A DNA stretch of 64,000 nucleotides from positions 62,001 to 126,000 of the forward strand of contig NZ_FXTC01000012.1 of NCBI RefSeq assembly GCF_900182655.1, written 5' to 3'. A program made the translations under genes and the position numbers. Shown here in pieces: positions 52,021-59,988 of the stretch; within the stretch, counting starts at the first letter, position 1; every line of letters starts with the position of its first letter. This DNA comes from Chryseobacterium rhizoplanae. Lineage in GTDB: Bacteria > Bacteroidota > Bacteroidia > Flavobacteriales > Weeksellaceae. Under the pieces are notes generated by a model. It did no database searches. It saw nothing but the letters and a program-made list of their open reading frames with translations, and was not told the DNA's origin.

Positions 52021-52719
52021 ATGTTTAAGACTAAAGATGCTTGGATGAATTTCTTTTATTCATTCGGTGCTGCAATTGTAATTCTTGGAGCTTGGCTTAA
52101 AATTACTCACATTACCTTGGGACCAATTAACGGTAACATCGCTCTTACCGTGGGACTTATTACTGAGGCGATTATCTTTATCATTTTTGCATTTGACCCT
52201 CCAAAATCTGAAGAGTCTTATGCCTGGGAAAATGTTTATCCTGAATTATTAGATAAGCATGCTAACCCAAATCCATTACACTCTAATGTATCTTCCAGAA
52301 ATAACAATGCTGCAGCTCAATTTGCAGAATTAGAAAATTCTCTTTCTAACAAATTGGACAAAATGCTTGAAGATGCTAGATTAGATGTTCAATTATTTGA
52401 AAGACTGAGAACAGGAATTGATAAATTTTCAAACTCTGTTGATCAGATCAATCAAACGGTTGACGTATCTGCTTCTACTCATAAATATAATGACCAATTA
52501 AATAAAGCTGCTCAGCATATGGAAAGCATGAACGCTCTTTATGCAATGCAACTTGAAAGTGGTAAAAAACAATCAGAATTTGCTAACAAATATGTAGCAG
52601 ATATGCAGAAATCTGCAGAGCAATCTGAGAAATTCAATCAAGAGCTACAAGGTTTAACTTCTAATCTTAATAACTTAAATAGAGTTTATGGTGGTATGTT
52701 AACTGCTATGAAGTCTTAA
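52021..52719 (+). CDS. gldL: T9SS motor inner-membrane protein GldL/PorL
   Basis: GldL and GldM form the proton-driven motor that powers the T9SS and gliding. The 232-residue protein has two N-terminal membrane helices (FFYSFGAAIVILGAWLKI and NIALTVGLITEAIIFIIF) with a glutamate in the second (TEAIIF), matching the residue known to be needed for proton use. A long cytoplasmic coiled-coil-like tail follows (LENSLSNKLDKMLEDARLD). gldM follows after 52 bases. Confidence 0.96.
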   Translation: MFKTKDAWMNFFYSFGAAIVILGAWLKITHITLGPINGNIALTVGLITEAIIFIIFAFDPPKSEESYAWENVYPELLDKHANPNPLHSNVSSRNNNAAAQFAELENSLSNKLDKMLEDARLDVQLFERLRTGIDKFSNSVDQINQTVDVSASTHKYNDQLNKAAQHMESMNALYAMQLESGKKQSEFANKYVADMQKSAEQSEKFNQELQGLTSNLNNLNRVYGGMLTAMKS

Positions 52720-52771
52720 TTCCTAACCATTTCTAAATTTAACTACTTAATCAAAAAACAAAGAAAAGAGA

Positions 52772-54361
52772 ATGGCACAAGGAAAACAGACCCCTCGTCA
52801 GAAGATGATCAACCTGATGTATTTGGTGTTCATCGCGATGATGGCCCTAAATATTGATGCAGAAATCATCAGATCATATTATGACTCTACCAGAGCATTG
52901 AATGAAACCAGAACTTTAACAGAAAAAAAGAACGAGAAGATCTTTGAAAGGACGTTGGAAGCTAAGGCTCAGCAAGTTCCGGATACCTATGCACAGCCTT
53001 GGGCTCAGTACAAAGTATTGAAAACCAAAATTGATGCCTTGGTAAACTCTGCTCAGGATGTTAAAAATTTGTTGAAAAAACAATCTGAGTTTCACGATAA
53101 AGATAAGGACGGAAAAGATATTGATGTAAGTGAAAACTTTGCCGCACTTAACAACAACGAAGCAACTACTGAATATTTCTTCAAAGAAGGAGATGAAAAT
53201 ACTCCATCAAAGAATGCATTAGATCTGAAAGCTAAAATTGATGATGTAAGAAACTATATCAATTCTACTTTTGGAAGTAATGGGCAGTTACAGGATTTAG
53301 TAGCAAGAGCTAACAAGTCTCTTATTGCGGAGTATCCTAAAGGAACATCTCCAAATGAAAAGACCTGGTTTCAGAATAAATTTTACCATCAGCCGCTAAT
53401 TGCTGCAATATCTAACTTGGAGATTATCCAAAATGATGCCAGAAACGTTCAGTCTGATGCATTGGCGCTATTACTTCAGGAGAAAGTAGATGCGAATATT
53501 AAATTCTCAAGCTATGAGCCTATTGTTTCAGGTCCGGTTGATATCCAGGCAGGAAAACAGGCTGAAGTAAAAGTAATGTTAGGAACTTATTCTAACAGCA
53601 ATAAAATCAGCATCTCTGGTGTAAGCAGAGTTGAAAATGGTAAAGGTATTACACAGATTTCAGGTTCTGGAATTGGTGAACATAAATTAGGAGGTACAAT
53701 TACATTAACAGATGCTTCAGGTAAGCCACAATCTTTCCCTTGGACGCATACTTATAATGTAATCGCAGGACCTAGAGAAGTAAAACTTGAAAAAGGATTA
53801 TTGCTTTCTGCCGATAAAATGAACGTAATGTATAGAGGACTTGAGAACCCTGTTTCAGGATCAATCTTAGGTGCTGATAATTCTAAACTTTCATTATCTG
53901 CTGCAGGAGCTACTGTAAAAGGTAAAGGTCCAGGTAAATGGGATGTAACTCCTACTACAGGAAATGTAGTGAAGTTAACATTATCAGGAACAGATCCATA
54001 TGGTAAAACAGTTTCTCAGGTATTTGAGTACAGAATTAAGAATATTCCTAGACCTCAGGGTCAGATCAGAGGTAAAGCTGTAAACTTTATGCCGGCAGGT
54101 TCTATCCCTAACCAGATTGTATCAGCTACTTTACCTGACTTTGACTTCCCTGTTTCGTTTACTGTAAATAGCTTCATTATCAAGCTTCCAGGAAAAGCAG
54201 GTACTCTGATTCAAGGTAGTTCACTATCAGGAGCAGAAGGAATGCTTAGAAACCTTAGACCTGGTGATGTAGTTCAGATTTATGATATTCAGGCTACGGC
54301 TACAGGATTGGGTAACCAGAGACTTAAGGAAATTTCACCTGTAATTATTAATGTACAATAA
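52772..54361 (+). CDS. gldM: T9SS motor periplasmic shaft protein GldM/PorM
   Basis: GldM has one N-terminal membrane helix (MINLMYLVFIAMMALNID) and a long periplasmic part that dimerises into a shaft reaching the GldK/GldN ring. The 529-residue length fits. The start RQKMINLMYLVFIAMMALN is diagnostic of the family, and the later repeated beta domains (QAGKQAEVKVMLGTYS, YNVIAGPREVKLEKGLLLS) match the D2-D4 domains. gldN begins 22 bases after the stop. Confidence 0.96.
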   Translation: MAQGKQTPRQKMINLMYLVFIAMMALNIDAEIIRSYYDSTRALNETRTLTEKKNEKIFERTLEAKAQQVPDTYAQPWAQYKVLKTKIDALVNSAQDVKNLLKKQSEFHDKDKDGKDIDVSENFAALNNNEATTEYFFKEGDENTPSKNALDLKAKIDDVRNYINSTFGSNGQLQDLVARANKSLIAEYPKGTSPNEKTWFQNKFYHQPLIAAISNLEIIQNDARNVQSDALALLLQEKVDANIKFSSYEPIVSGPVDIQAGKQAEVKVMLGTYSNSNKISISGVSRVENGKGITQISGSGIGEHKLGGTITLTDASGKPQSFPWTHTYNVIAGPREVKLEKGLLLSADKMNVMYRGLENPVSGSILGADNSKLSLSAAGATVKGKGPGKWDVTPTTGNVVKLTLSGTDPYGKTVSQVFEYRIKNIPRPQGQIRGKAVNFMPAGSIPNQIVSATLPDFDFPVSFTVNSFIIKLPGKAGTLIQGSSLSGAEGMLRNLRPGDVVQIYDIQATATGLGNQRLKEISPVIINVQ

Positions 54362-54383
54362 GGTTAATTTGTAAAATCATATT

Positions 54384-55322
54384 ATGAAAAAATATATTAG
54401 CACCCTTTTAGTTTTAGTTTCGGGATTCGCATTTTCCCAAACTATTCTGAATGCTGCTTCTCCCGAAGAATTCAGACAAATGAGATCTGAATCAATGAGA
54501 AAAGCAGGGGATACTGTTATCAGCAATAAAGTAAAGCCTCTTGAATATGGTTTCGTTGATGACAAAGATATTTACAAAAGTATGTTTGTTTGGGAAATCA
54601 TTGATATGAATGATAAGATCAACCAGCCATTCTATTATGACAATCCGGATGGTCTTCTTTCAAGCTCTACAAGATCTTTATATCAATTATTACTTGATGG
54701 AGCCCTTAAAGGTGACATTAAGGAAGTTTATGATGACGAAAACTTTGTGACAAGACTTTCACCTGAAGCCATTCAGAAAAGATTGGAAAGCATAAGACTT
54801 GACGAAGAAGCTATAGATATTCTTAACTCTGGAAGAACACTTACAGAAGATGAGAAAAAAAGATTAACAGATATCATCAGAACTACAACTGATAAAGTAA
54901 AAGTTCTTAAAGTAATGGGTATGTGGTTTATCGATAAGAGAGACGGTCAAATGAAATACAGACCTCTTGGAATCGCAGCTATGGGACCAGATCCTACATC
55001 TGTTGGAAGAATTGGTCCTGACGGTCAGCCTTTAGCTGGTGCTGATGAATTGATCGACTTATTCTGGATCTATTATCCAAGTGCTCGTGATATTTTAGCA
55101 AACAATTATGTTTTCAACAGAAAAAATTCTTCTGCCGACTTATCTTTTGATGATATCATCAATGCAAGAAGATTCTCTTCTATTATCTACAAGTCTTCAA
55201 GCGGCTTAGGAGATGGTACTATTAAGGACTATATTCCTAAAAATGCTGATGAACAGATTGAAGAAAGCGATAGAATCAAAGCACAGATTCTTGACATGGA
55301 AAATGATATGTGGAATTACTAG
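54384..55322 (+). CDS. gldN: T9SS ring protein GldN/PorN
   Basis: The 312-residue periplasmic protein (signal peptide ending AFSQ) partners GldK in the T9SS ring. Typical features are VWEIIDMNDKINQPFYY, LSSSTRSLYQLLLDG, KVLKVMGMWFIDKRDGQMKYRPLGIA and LFWIYYPSARDILANNYVFN. It is the last gene of the gldKLMN cluster, closed by a strong terminator. Confidence 0.96.
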   Translation: MKKYISTLLVLVSGFAFSQTILNAASPEEFRQMRSESMRKAGDTVISNKVKPLEYGFVDDKDIYKSMFVWEIIDMNDKINQPFYYDNPDGLLSSSTRSLYQLLLDGALKGDIKEVYDDENFVTRLSPEAIQKRLESIRLDEEAIDILNSGRTLTEDEKKRLTDIIRTTTDKVKVLKVMGMWFIDKRDGQMKYRPLGIAAMGPDPTSVGRIGPDGQPLAGADELIDLFWIYYPSARDILANNYVFNRKNSSADLSFDDIINARRFSSIIYKSSSGLGDGTIKDYIPKNADEQIEESDRIKAQILDMENDMWNY

Positions 55323-55342
55323 ATTTCACTTGATATTTATAG

Positions 55343-55373
55343 AAAACCTGAGTATTTTTACTCAGGTTTTTTT
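55343..55373 (+). terminator. Terminator after gldN
   Basis: A 12-base stem (aaaacctgagta, tactcaggtttt) with a tttt loop is followed by TTT. It closes the gldKLMN transcript. Confidence 0.85.
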
Positions 55374-55461
55374 ATGATGAAATCGCCCTTTGTTTATTGC
55401 CAATCAATAATCAATGAGATAGACGATTACATATAACCTTTAAACAAATGAAATTTCTCAT

Positions 55462-56496
55462 ATGAAAGATGTAGATTATATTATTGTAGGAGACGGATAT
55501 GCAGGACTTTTTCTGGCTCATCAGCTGATTAAAAACAATAAGTCCTTTGTGATCTTTTCCGAAGGGAGAAAAAGTGCTTCACAGGTTTCAGCCGGAATTA
55601 TCAATCCTGTTGTTCTCAAGAAGTTTACGACTTTCTGGAAAGCACAGGAACAAATAGACTTTCTTAAAGACAGTCTCAAAGAAATAGAATCCTATACCGG
55701 AGAAAATTATCTGATCAATGCTCCCATTCATAGAATTTTTCATGATGAGAATGAACAGAATCTTTGGCTGAAAAAATCAGGGAATGAAGAATTATCAGCT
55801 TTTCTTGATAAAAATTTTGATTCTTTAAACGGGGTAAAAAACGATTTTCAGACCGGAAAGGTGAATCAGTCTGCCAGACTCGATGTTAATGGATTTTTTA
55901 ATGGTTTATTCAATTATTTGGAAAAAAATAGCCATTTAATAAAAGAAAGATTCGATTATGCCCGATTGAACCCTTCCGAATCTGTTTATAAAGACTTTTC
56001 TTTCAAAAATATTATATTCTGCGAAGGAATGGGAGTGAAAGATAATCCATACTTTTCAGAAATTGCTGTGGTTCCCAATAAAGGACATCATATAAAAGTG
56101 AAACTTTCCCAACCGATTCCGGAAAACATCACCATTAAAAAGAAGCACTTCTTATTTCCCACCGGAAACGGACTTTATTTTTATGGTGGAACCTACGACA
56201 GAGATCAGCTTCATCACCATATCGATGATTCAGCGGTCACTCAACTGGTTAATGGACTTTCTGAGTTCTATCCCTATGATTTTGAAGTGGAAGAAGTGCA
56301 TTTTGGCTTCCGTCCTACTGTAAAAGACAGAAGGCCAATCATTGGAAGACATCAAACATGGGACAATTTGTATGTTTTTAATGGAATGGGGGCCCGTGGT
56401 ATTCTGAATGGATGCTATTTCTCACGCGATTTATTCCGTTTTATTGAAAACGATATCCCTTTGCATCAAGAAGTGTCATCAAAAAGGTTTCAATAG
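55462..56496 (+). CDS. FAD-dependent oxidoreductase (DAAO family)
   Basis: The 344-residue soluble protein has an N-terminal FAD fold (VDYIIVGDGYAGLFLAHQL, GxGxxG) and a C-terminal FGFRPTVKDRRPIIGRH and FNGMGARGILNGCYFS, typical of D-amino-acid-oxidase-like enzymes. Substrate binding residues do not point to a specific amine. It lies 139 bases after gldN beyond a terminator and 26 bases before the SemiSWEET gene, so the two may be co-transcribed. Relatives include glycine oxidase and the FAD domain of MnmC; which reaction this one performs is open. Confidence 0.87.
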   Translation: MKDVDYIIVGDGYAGLFLAHQLIKNNKSFVIFSEGRKSASQVSAGIINPVVLKKFTTFWKAQEQIDFLKDSLKEIESYTGENYLINAPIHRIFHDENEQNLWLKKSGNEELSAFLDKNFDSLNGVKNDFQTGKVNQSARLDVNGFFNGLFNYLEKNSHLIKERFDYARLNPSESVYKDFSFKNIIFCEGMGVKDNPYFSEIAVVPNKGHHIKVKLSQPIPENITIKKKHFLFPTGNGLYFYGGTYDRDQLHHHIDDSAVTQLVNGLSEFYPYDFEVEEVHFGFRPTVKDRRPIIGRHQTWDNLYVFNGMGARGILNGCYFSRDLFRFIENDIPLHQEVSSKRFQ

Positions 56497-56522
56497 TGTA
56501 GATATTCAAAACCACAAAACTT

Positions 56523-56783
56523 ATGGACGTAAATGTATTAGGTATCATTGCCGGTTTTCTTACTTCGGTTTCGATGATTCCCCAGCTCGTAAAGGTGATC
56601 AAAGAAAAGAATGTGGAAGATATTTCTCTGGTCATGCTTCTGGTTCTTATTTCGGGACTTTCACTGTGGGTCTGGTACGGGATTAAAAAAGACGAACTGC
56701 CTATTATTTTATCCAATGGATTTGCCGTTCTGGTCAATGTCAGCTTACTGATCTGCTATTTTATTTACAATAAAAAGAAATAA
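56523..56783 (+). CDS. SemiSWEET sugar transporter
   Basis: The 86-residue protein is a three-helix SemiSWEET/PQ-loop unit: IIAGFLTSVSMIPQLVKVIK (PQ motif) near the start, SLVMLLVLISGLSLWVWYG and FAVLVNVSLLICYFIY. Members form dimers that let sugars such as sucrose or glucose cross the inner membrane. The sugar of this one is unknown. It follows the FAD oxidoreductase gene by 26 bases and ends in a bidirectional terminator. Confidence 0.92.
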   Translation: MDVNVLGIIAGFLTSVSMIPQLVKVIKEKNVEDISLVMLLVLISGLSLWVWYGIKKDELPIILSNGFAVLVNVSLLICYFIYNKKK

Positions 56784-56793
56784 AGTCTAACAC

Positions 56794-56832
56794 AAAAAAA
56801 GACGCCTCAGAATTGAAGCGTCTTTATTTTTT
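56794..56832. terminator. Bidirectional terminator after SemiSWEET
   Basis: The stem aaagacgc / gcgtcttt (56798-56805 and 56818-56825) with A residues before and a T-rich tract after serves the SemiSWEET gene and the convergent META lipoprotein gene. Confidence 0.75.
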
Positions 56833-56849
56833 ATTTAAGTGAAATACGA

Positions 56850-57284
56850 TTATTGAAGAACAAATTTAGCTAAAGGAGCCATTCTTGCCTTGTTTAAAGT
56901 AAGCGTGTTACCATTTACAGAGTAGTTATCTGCAGCAAGGACTGCTTTTGTGAACTGGTTTTCAATATCCAGATCTTCACAGGCCATCATCGTAGACATT
57001 CCCTGATTGAATTTTATTCTCATGATTTCAGGTTTGATCTCGAAAGTTCCTCCAAATCCGTTACATCCGGCATGACCTTCATATCTCATTCCATCCATAT
57101 TAAGTTTGAAATGAGGATTGTTTTTAGGATTTTTAAGATCAATCGGTTTTCCGTTAAGCTCGGTAAGTTTCCAGGTTTTCCCGGTAATATCAGTAGTCGC
57201 TTTTTGTGCGGTTTGTGTTTTACATGAAACAACAAGGAATGTTACAATAACAAGTGCCGATAAGTAATAATATAAACTTTTCAT
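56850..57284 (-). CDS. META domain (HslJ-like) lipoprotein
   Basis: The 144-residue lipoprotein (lipobox FLVVSC) has a META domain: GKTWKLTELNGKPIDL, YEGHAGCNGFGGTFEI and KFNQGMSTMMACEDLDIENQ, as in HslJ. The domain is linked to heat-shock and novobiocin resistance in E. coli, though its mechanism is unknown. The ATG at 57284 gives a proper lipoprotein signal; the longer frame does not and would overlap the neighbouring lipoprotein gene. The upstream MliC-like lipoprotein gene ends 37 bases earlier. Confidence 0.9.
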   Translation of the reverse strand: MKSLYYYLSALVIVTFLVVSCKTQTAQKATTDITGKTWKLTELNGKPIDLKNPKNNPHFKLNMDGMRYEGHAGCNGFGGTFEIKPEIMRIKFNQGMSTMMACEDLDIENQFTKAVLAADNYSVNGNTLTLNKARMAPLAKFVLQ

Positions 57285-57321
57285 AATGCTTATTTTTTTT
57301 AAATGAATGCTAGTCCTTATG

Positions 57322-57714
57322 CTAATACGATGCCATTTTTGCCGGACCAGACTCTTTTTTTGCCTGTTTAAGATGGAACAGTACCATGTCCACATTCTTT
57401 TTTAGGAAAGTTATATTTCCCTTAATATCAGAATATTGATACTCTTCATTGGAAGCTGTATACTCAGGTAAAGCATTACTTTTTTTAAGGTCAAAAGTTT
57501 TGCCGTTTAAATGTATTGTTGCGGTATTTTTAGTATTGTTGATCGTTACTTCTATCTTTTCTCCATAGCTGTCAACATACACATCTTTGAAAATTTCGTC
57601 TGTATTTTCGGGAGCAGCAGCGGTAATGGTTTCAGCTTCTTTTCCGGGATGTTTACACGCTGTTAGGGAAAGAATGGTCAATCCCAGAAGGATTGGTGTT
57701 AATAAATTTTTCAT
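57322..57714 (-). CDS. Lipoprotein, possibly MliC-like
   Basis: The 130-residue protein has a lipobox (LSLTAC) and, in residues 45-120, a compact beta pattern: YGEKIEVTINNTKNTATIHL, then PEYTASNEEYQYSD and KGNITFLKKNVDMVLF. This resembles the MliC lysozyme-inhibitor fold (a SG-x-x-Y turn before a WxKG-like strand), but the key Ser and Lys are only loosely matched (ASNEEY, FLKKN). It may protect against lysozyme; that is inference. It precedes the META-domain lipoprotein gene by 37 bases on the minus strand. Confidence 0.7.
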   Translation of the reverse strand: MKNLLTPILLGLTILSLTACKHPGKEAETITAAAPENTDEIFKDVYVDSYGEKIEVTINNTKNTATIHLNGKTFDLKKSNALPEYTASNEEYQYSDIKGNITFLKKNVDMVLFHLKQAKKESGPAKMASY

Positions 57715-58350
57715 AGTGATAAGTGATTTTAAAGTGTTTCATGAATTGTGATATTAATACTATATAAATTTACGAATATTTTTAATAAATATATGTTAAT
57801 TTTACATAAAGTAACAGTAATTTTAAATTTATATATTTTTAACTCACTGTTTTTTGAAACATTATTCACGAAACAGGAAGTAATAGTTATTGTAGAAAAT
57901 TGTGGATAATCGTTGTTAATGGAGGGATTTTAACAGACTTGTTTTCAGTAGTATAATATACTTTTTTTTCATTTTTCATTTGTTGTGTAAATTTTTGGCA
58001 AAAATAATTCAAAAAGAAGAGAATAACAATAAGTTAATGTTAATAATCAGAAATCATGACAAAGTTTAGGTTTGACTACGGAAATTTTCAAAAATGGCAT
58101 ACCAGGCTATTAAAATGTTCAAAAAAGTAACAACGTAAAAATTAAAATTTCCTTAATTCAAAAAAATGGCTTGATTTTTGAAAATTTAAACCTGCACAGA
58201 TGAGATGTCAGAATTGCTGGAATTACCTTTGGATAAAGGAACTATTTAATATTTATTATGTTTTCAGATTCAGGTAATTTAAAGGATAGTTAAATTTTGT
58301 TAATCTACTATGATAATATCATAATCTGGGTGTACATTTGCCACTTCAAA
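57715..58350. other. Gene-free AT-rich region between divergent genes
   Basis: About 636 bases lie between the MliC-like lipoprotein gene and the small membrane protein gene. They contain many A and T runs, a perfect but isolated TACCTTTG element at 58224-58231, and the TACATTTG element at 58333-58340. One 24-codon frame (58056-58130) is too short to support as a gene. No clear hairpin, repeat or RNA gene was found. Confidence 0.4.
58333..58340 (+). promoter_or_regulatory. Candidate -7 element TACATTTG
   Basis: TACATTTG ends 10 bases before the ATG at 58351 and matches TAnnTTTG. The transcript would start close to the ATG, so the leader would be very short. It rules against the longer reading frame from 58297. 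Confidence 0.4.
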
Positions 58351-58737
58351 ATGAGAAACTTTATAGTATACTTTTTAACGGGTCTTTTTCTGCTCTTTGT
58401 AGTAGAAAGCAGACTTGATGTTAAAACGCTTCGAAATGACTATTCCGGTCATGTTTCTCATCATATGCCAAAAAGAGCCAACCGTTTGAATCAGACTTTT
58501 GAAAAACTCTCTGTTCAGCAAATGGCCGATACCGTAGACAATTCCACACTTGAACTTGCTGAAAATGATTTCCAGCTGTCTGATGTATGGCAGGCCATTG
58601 TTGTTTTTGCAGGAGTTTTCAGCCTGGTCTATATTTTTGGATTAAAAAGCTACAAACGGTTCAGACCGGATATTCATGGCTTTGTGTTTGGTCTTACAGC
58701 CAAAAGATTCATTCTGATCCGCTCTATTAGAATTTAA
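58351..58737 (+). CDS. Small predicted membrane protein upstream of the RND operon
   Basis: I do not recognise the family. The 128-residue protein has an N-terminal hydrophobic segment (FIVYFLTGLFLLFVVES) that could be a signal anchor, a polar middle with SHHMPKRANRLNQTF, and a second membrane segment (AIVVFAGVFSLVYIFGL) followed by a basic tail. It stands 144 bases before the RND adaptor gene in the same direction, so a link to the efflux pump is possible but not shown. Confidence 0.6.
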   Translation: MRNFIVYFLTGLFLLFVVESRLDVKTLRNDYSGHVSHHMPKRANRLNQTFEKLSVQQMADTVDNSTLELAENDFQLSDVWQAIVVFAGVFSLVYIFGLKSYKRFRPDIHGFVFGLTAKRFILIRSIRI

Positions 58738-58881
58738 AATTTTCTCGATTTATTCCTATTTCTGCCTGATTCCGGGTAGAAATACTTTGCGTTGTGTATG
58801 CCGGTAATCATCATATCGTACCCCTTTTATTACCGTTTTATTTCTATCAAAACATTAACGATTTATATAAACTCTAGAATT

Positions 58882-59967
58882 ATGATAAAGAGAGTTGCTT
58901 CGGGAATTGCGTTGAGTGCCCTTCTGTTGGCGGTTGGCTGCAATAAGAAAAAAGAAGAAAAAGAAGAAGTTACCGTATACCCGGTGACGTCCCCTGTAGT
59001 AATGGATACTGTAATCAACAAAGAATACGTAGCCCAGATTCAATCCGTAAAAAACATTGAAGTAAGAGCGCAGGAAAAAGGGTTCCTGGAAAAAATCTTT
59101 GTAGATGAAGGACAGTACGTTCAGGCGGGACAGACCTTGTTCCGAATTATGCCTAAACTGTATCAGGCAGAATTATTAAAAGCAAAAGCAGAGGTAGAAC
59201 AAGCTTCTATCGAACTGAAAAATGCAAGTACATTAGCAGGAAACAATATTGTTTCTAAAAATGAGAAAGCTATGGCAAAAGCCAAACTGGATGCTGCCAA
59301 TGCGGAAATGAAACTGGCTCAGATCCATCTTTCATTTACTGATATCAAGGCACCGTTCTCAGGTGTTATCAACAGAATTCCTTTAAAACTTGGAAGTCTT
59401 GTGGATGAAGGTGATTTGTTGACTTCATTGTCTGATAATACAAGTGTCTATACTTATTTTAATGTTTCAGAACCGGAATATTTAAGCTATCAGACTCACG
59501 CTGCAGACAGAGGAAGCAATCAGGTATCCCTGATCACAGCAAACGGTGAAACCTATTCGCAGAAAGGAGAAATCCAAACTATTGAAGGGGAATTTGATAA
59601 TGAAACAGGGAATATTGCCTTCCGTGCCAAGTTCCCAAATCCTGATAAGCTTTTGAGAAATGGAGAAACAGGAAAAATACAGATGTCAATGCCTGTTCAT
59701 AATGCTTTAATTATTCCACAGAAAGCTACTTATGAAATTCAGGATCAGAAATATGTATTTGTCATTGATAAAAACGGGGTTGCTAAATCCCGAAATATCA
59801 AAATTGCTTATGAACTTCCGGATCTTTATGTAGTAGGTTCAGGAATTTCAAAAGGAGATCAGATTCTTTTGGAAGGAGTTCAGAAAGTGAAGGATGATCA
59901 AAAGGTGAAAACAAAATTCCAGAATCCTGAGAAAGTTCTTCAGTCATTGAAATTAAAAGCAGAGTAG
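58882..59967 (+). CDS. RND efflux periplasmic adaptor lipoprotein
   Basis: The 361-residue membrane-fusion protein has a lipobox (LLLAVGC) and the usual adaptor order: the barrel-sandwich half IEVRAQEKGFLEKIFVDEGQ and VQAGQTLFRI, a helical hairpin (AELLKAKAEVEQASIELKNA), the second half FTDIKAPFSGVINRIPLKLG with SLVDEGDLL, then the beta-barrel and membrane-proximal domains. It links the inner-membrane RND pump to the outer-membrane channel. The permease gene starts 21 bases downstream. The ATG at 58882 is preferred because only it gives a lipoprotein signal. Confidence 0.93.
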   Translation: MIKRVASGIALSALLLAVGCNKKKEEKEEVTVYPVTSPVVMDTVINKEYVAQIQSVKNIEVRAQEKGFLEKIFVDEGQYVQAGQTLFRIMPKLYQAELLKAKAEVEQASIELKNASTLAGNNIVSKNEKAMAKAKLDAANAEMKLAQIHLSFTDIKAPFSGVINRIPLKLGSLVDEGDLLTSLSDNTSVYTYFNVSEPEYLSYQTHAADRGSNQVSLITANGETYSQKGEIQTIEGEFDNETGNIAFRAKFPNPDKLLRNGETGKIQMSMPVHNALIIPQKATYEIQDQKYVFVIDKNGVAKSRNIKIAYELPDLYVVGSGISKGDQILLEGVQKVKDDQKVKTKFQNPEKVLQSLKLKAE

Positions 59968-59988
59968 TGGTCTCTAAAATGAAGCAGT

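Noticed and set aside
58056-58130. 24-codon frame (MTKFRFDYGN...) in the gene-free region
   Set aside because: It is too short, without a recognised motif, promoter or terminator; chance cannot be excluded.
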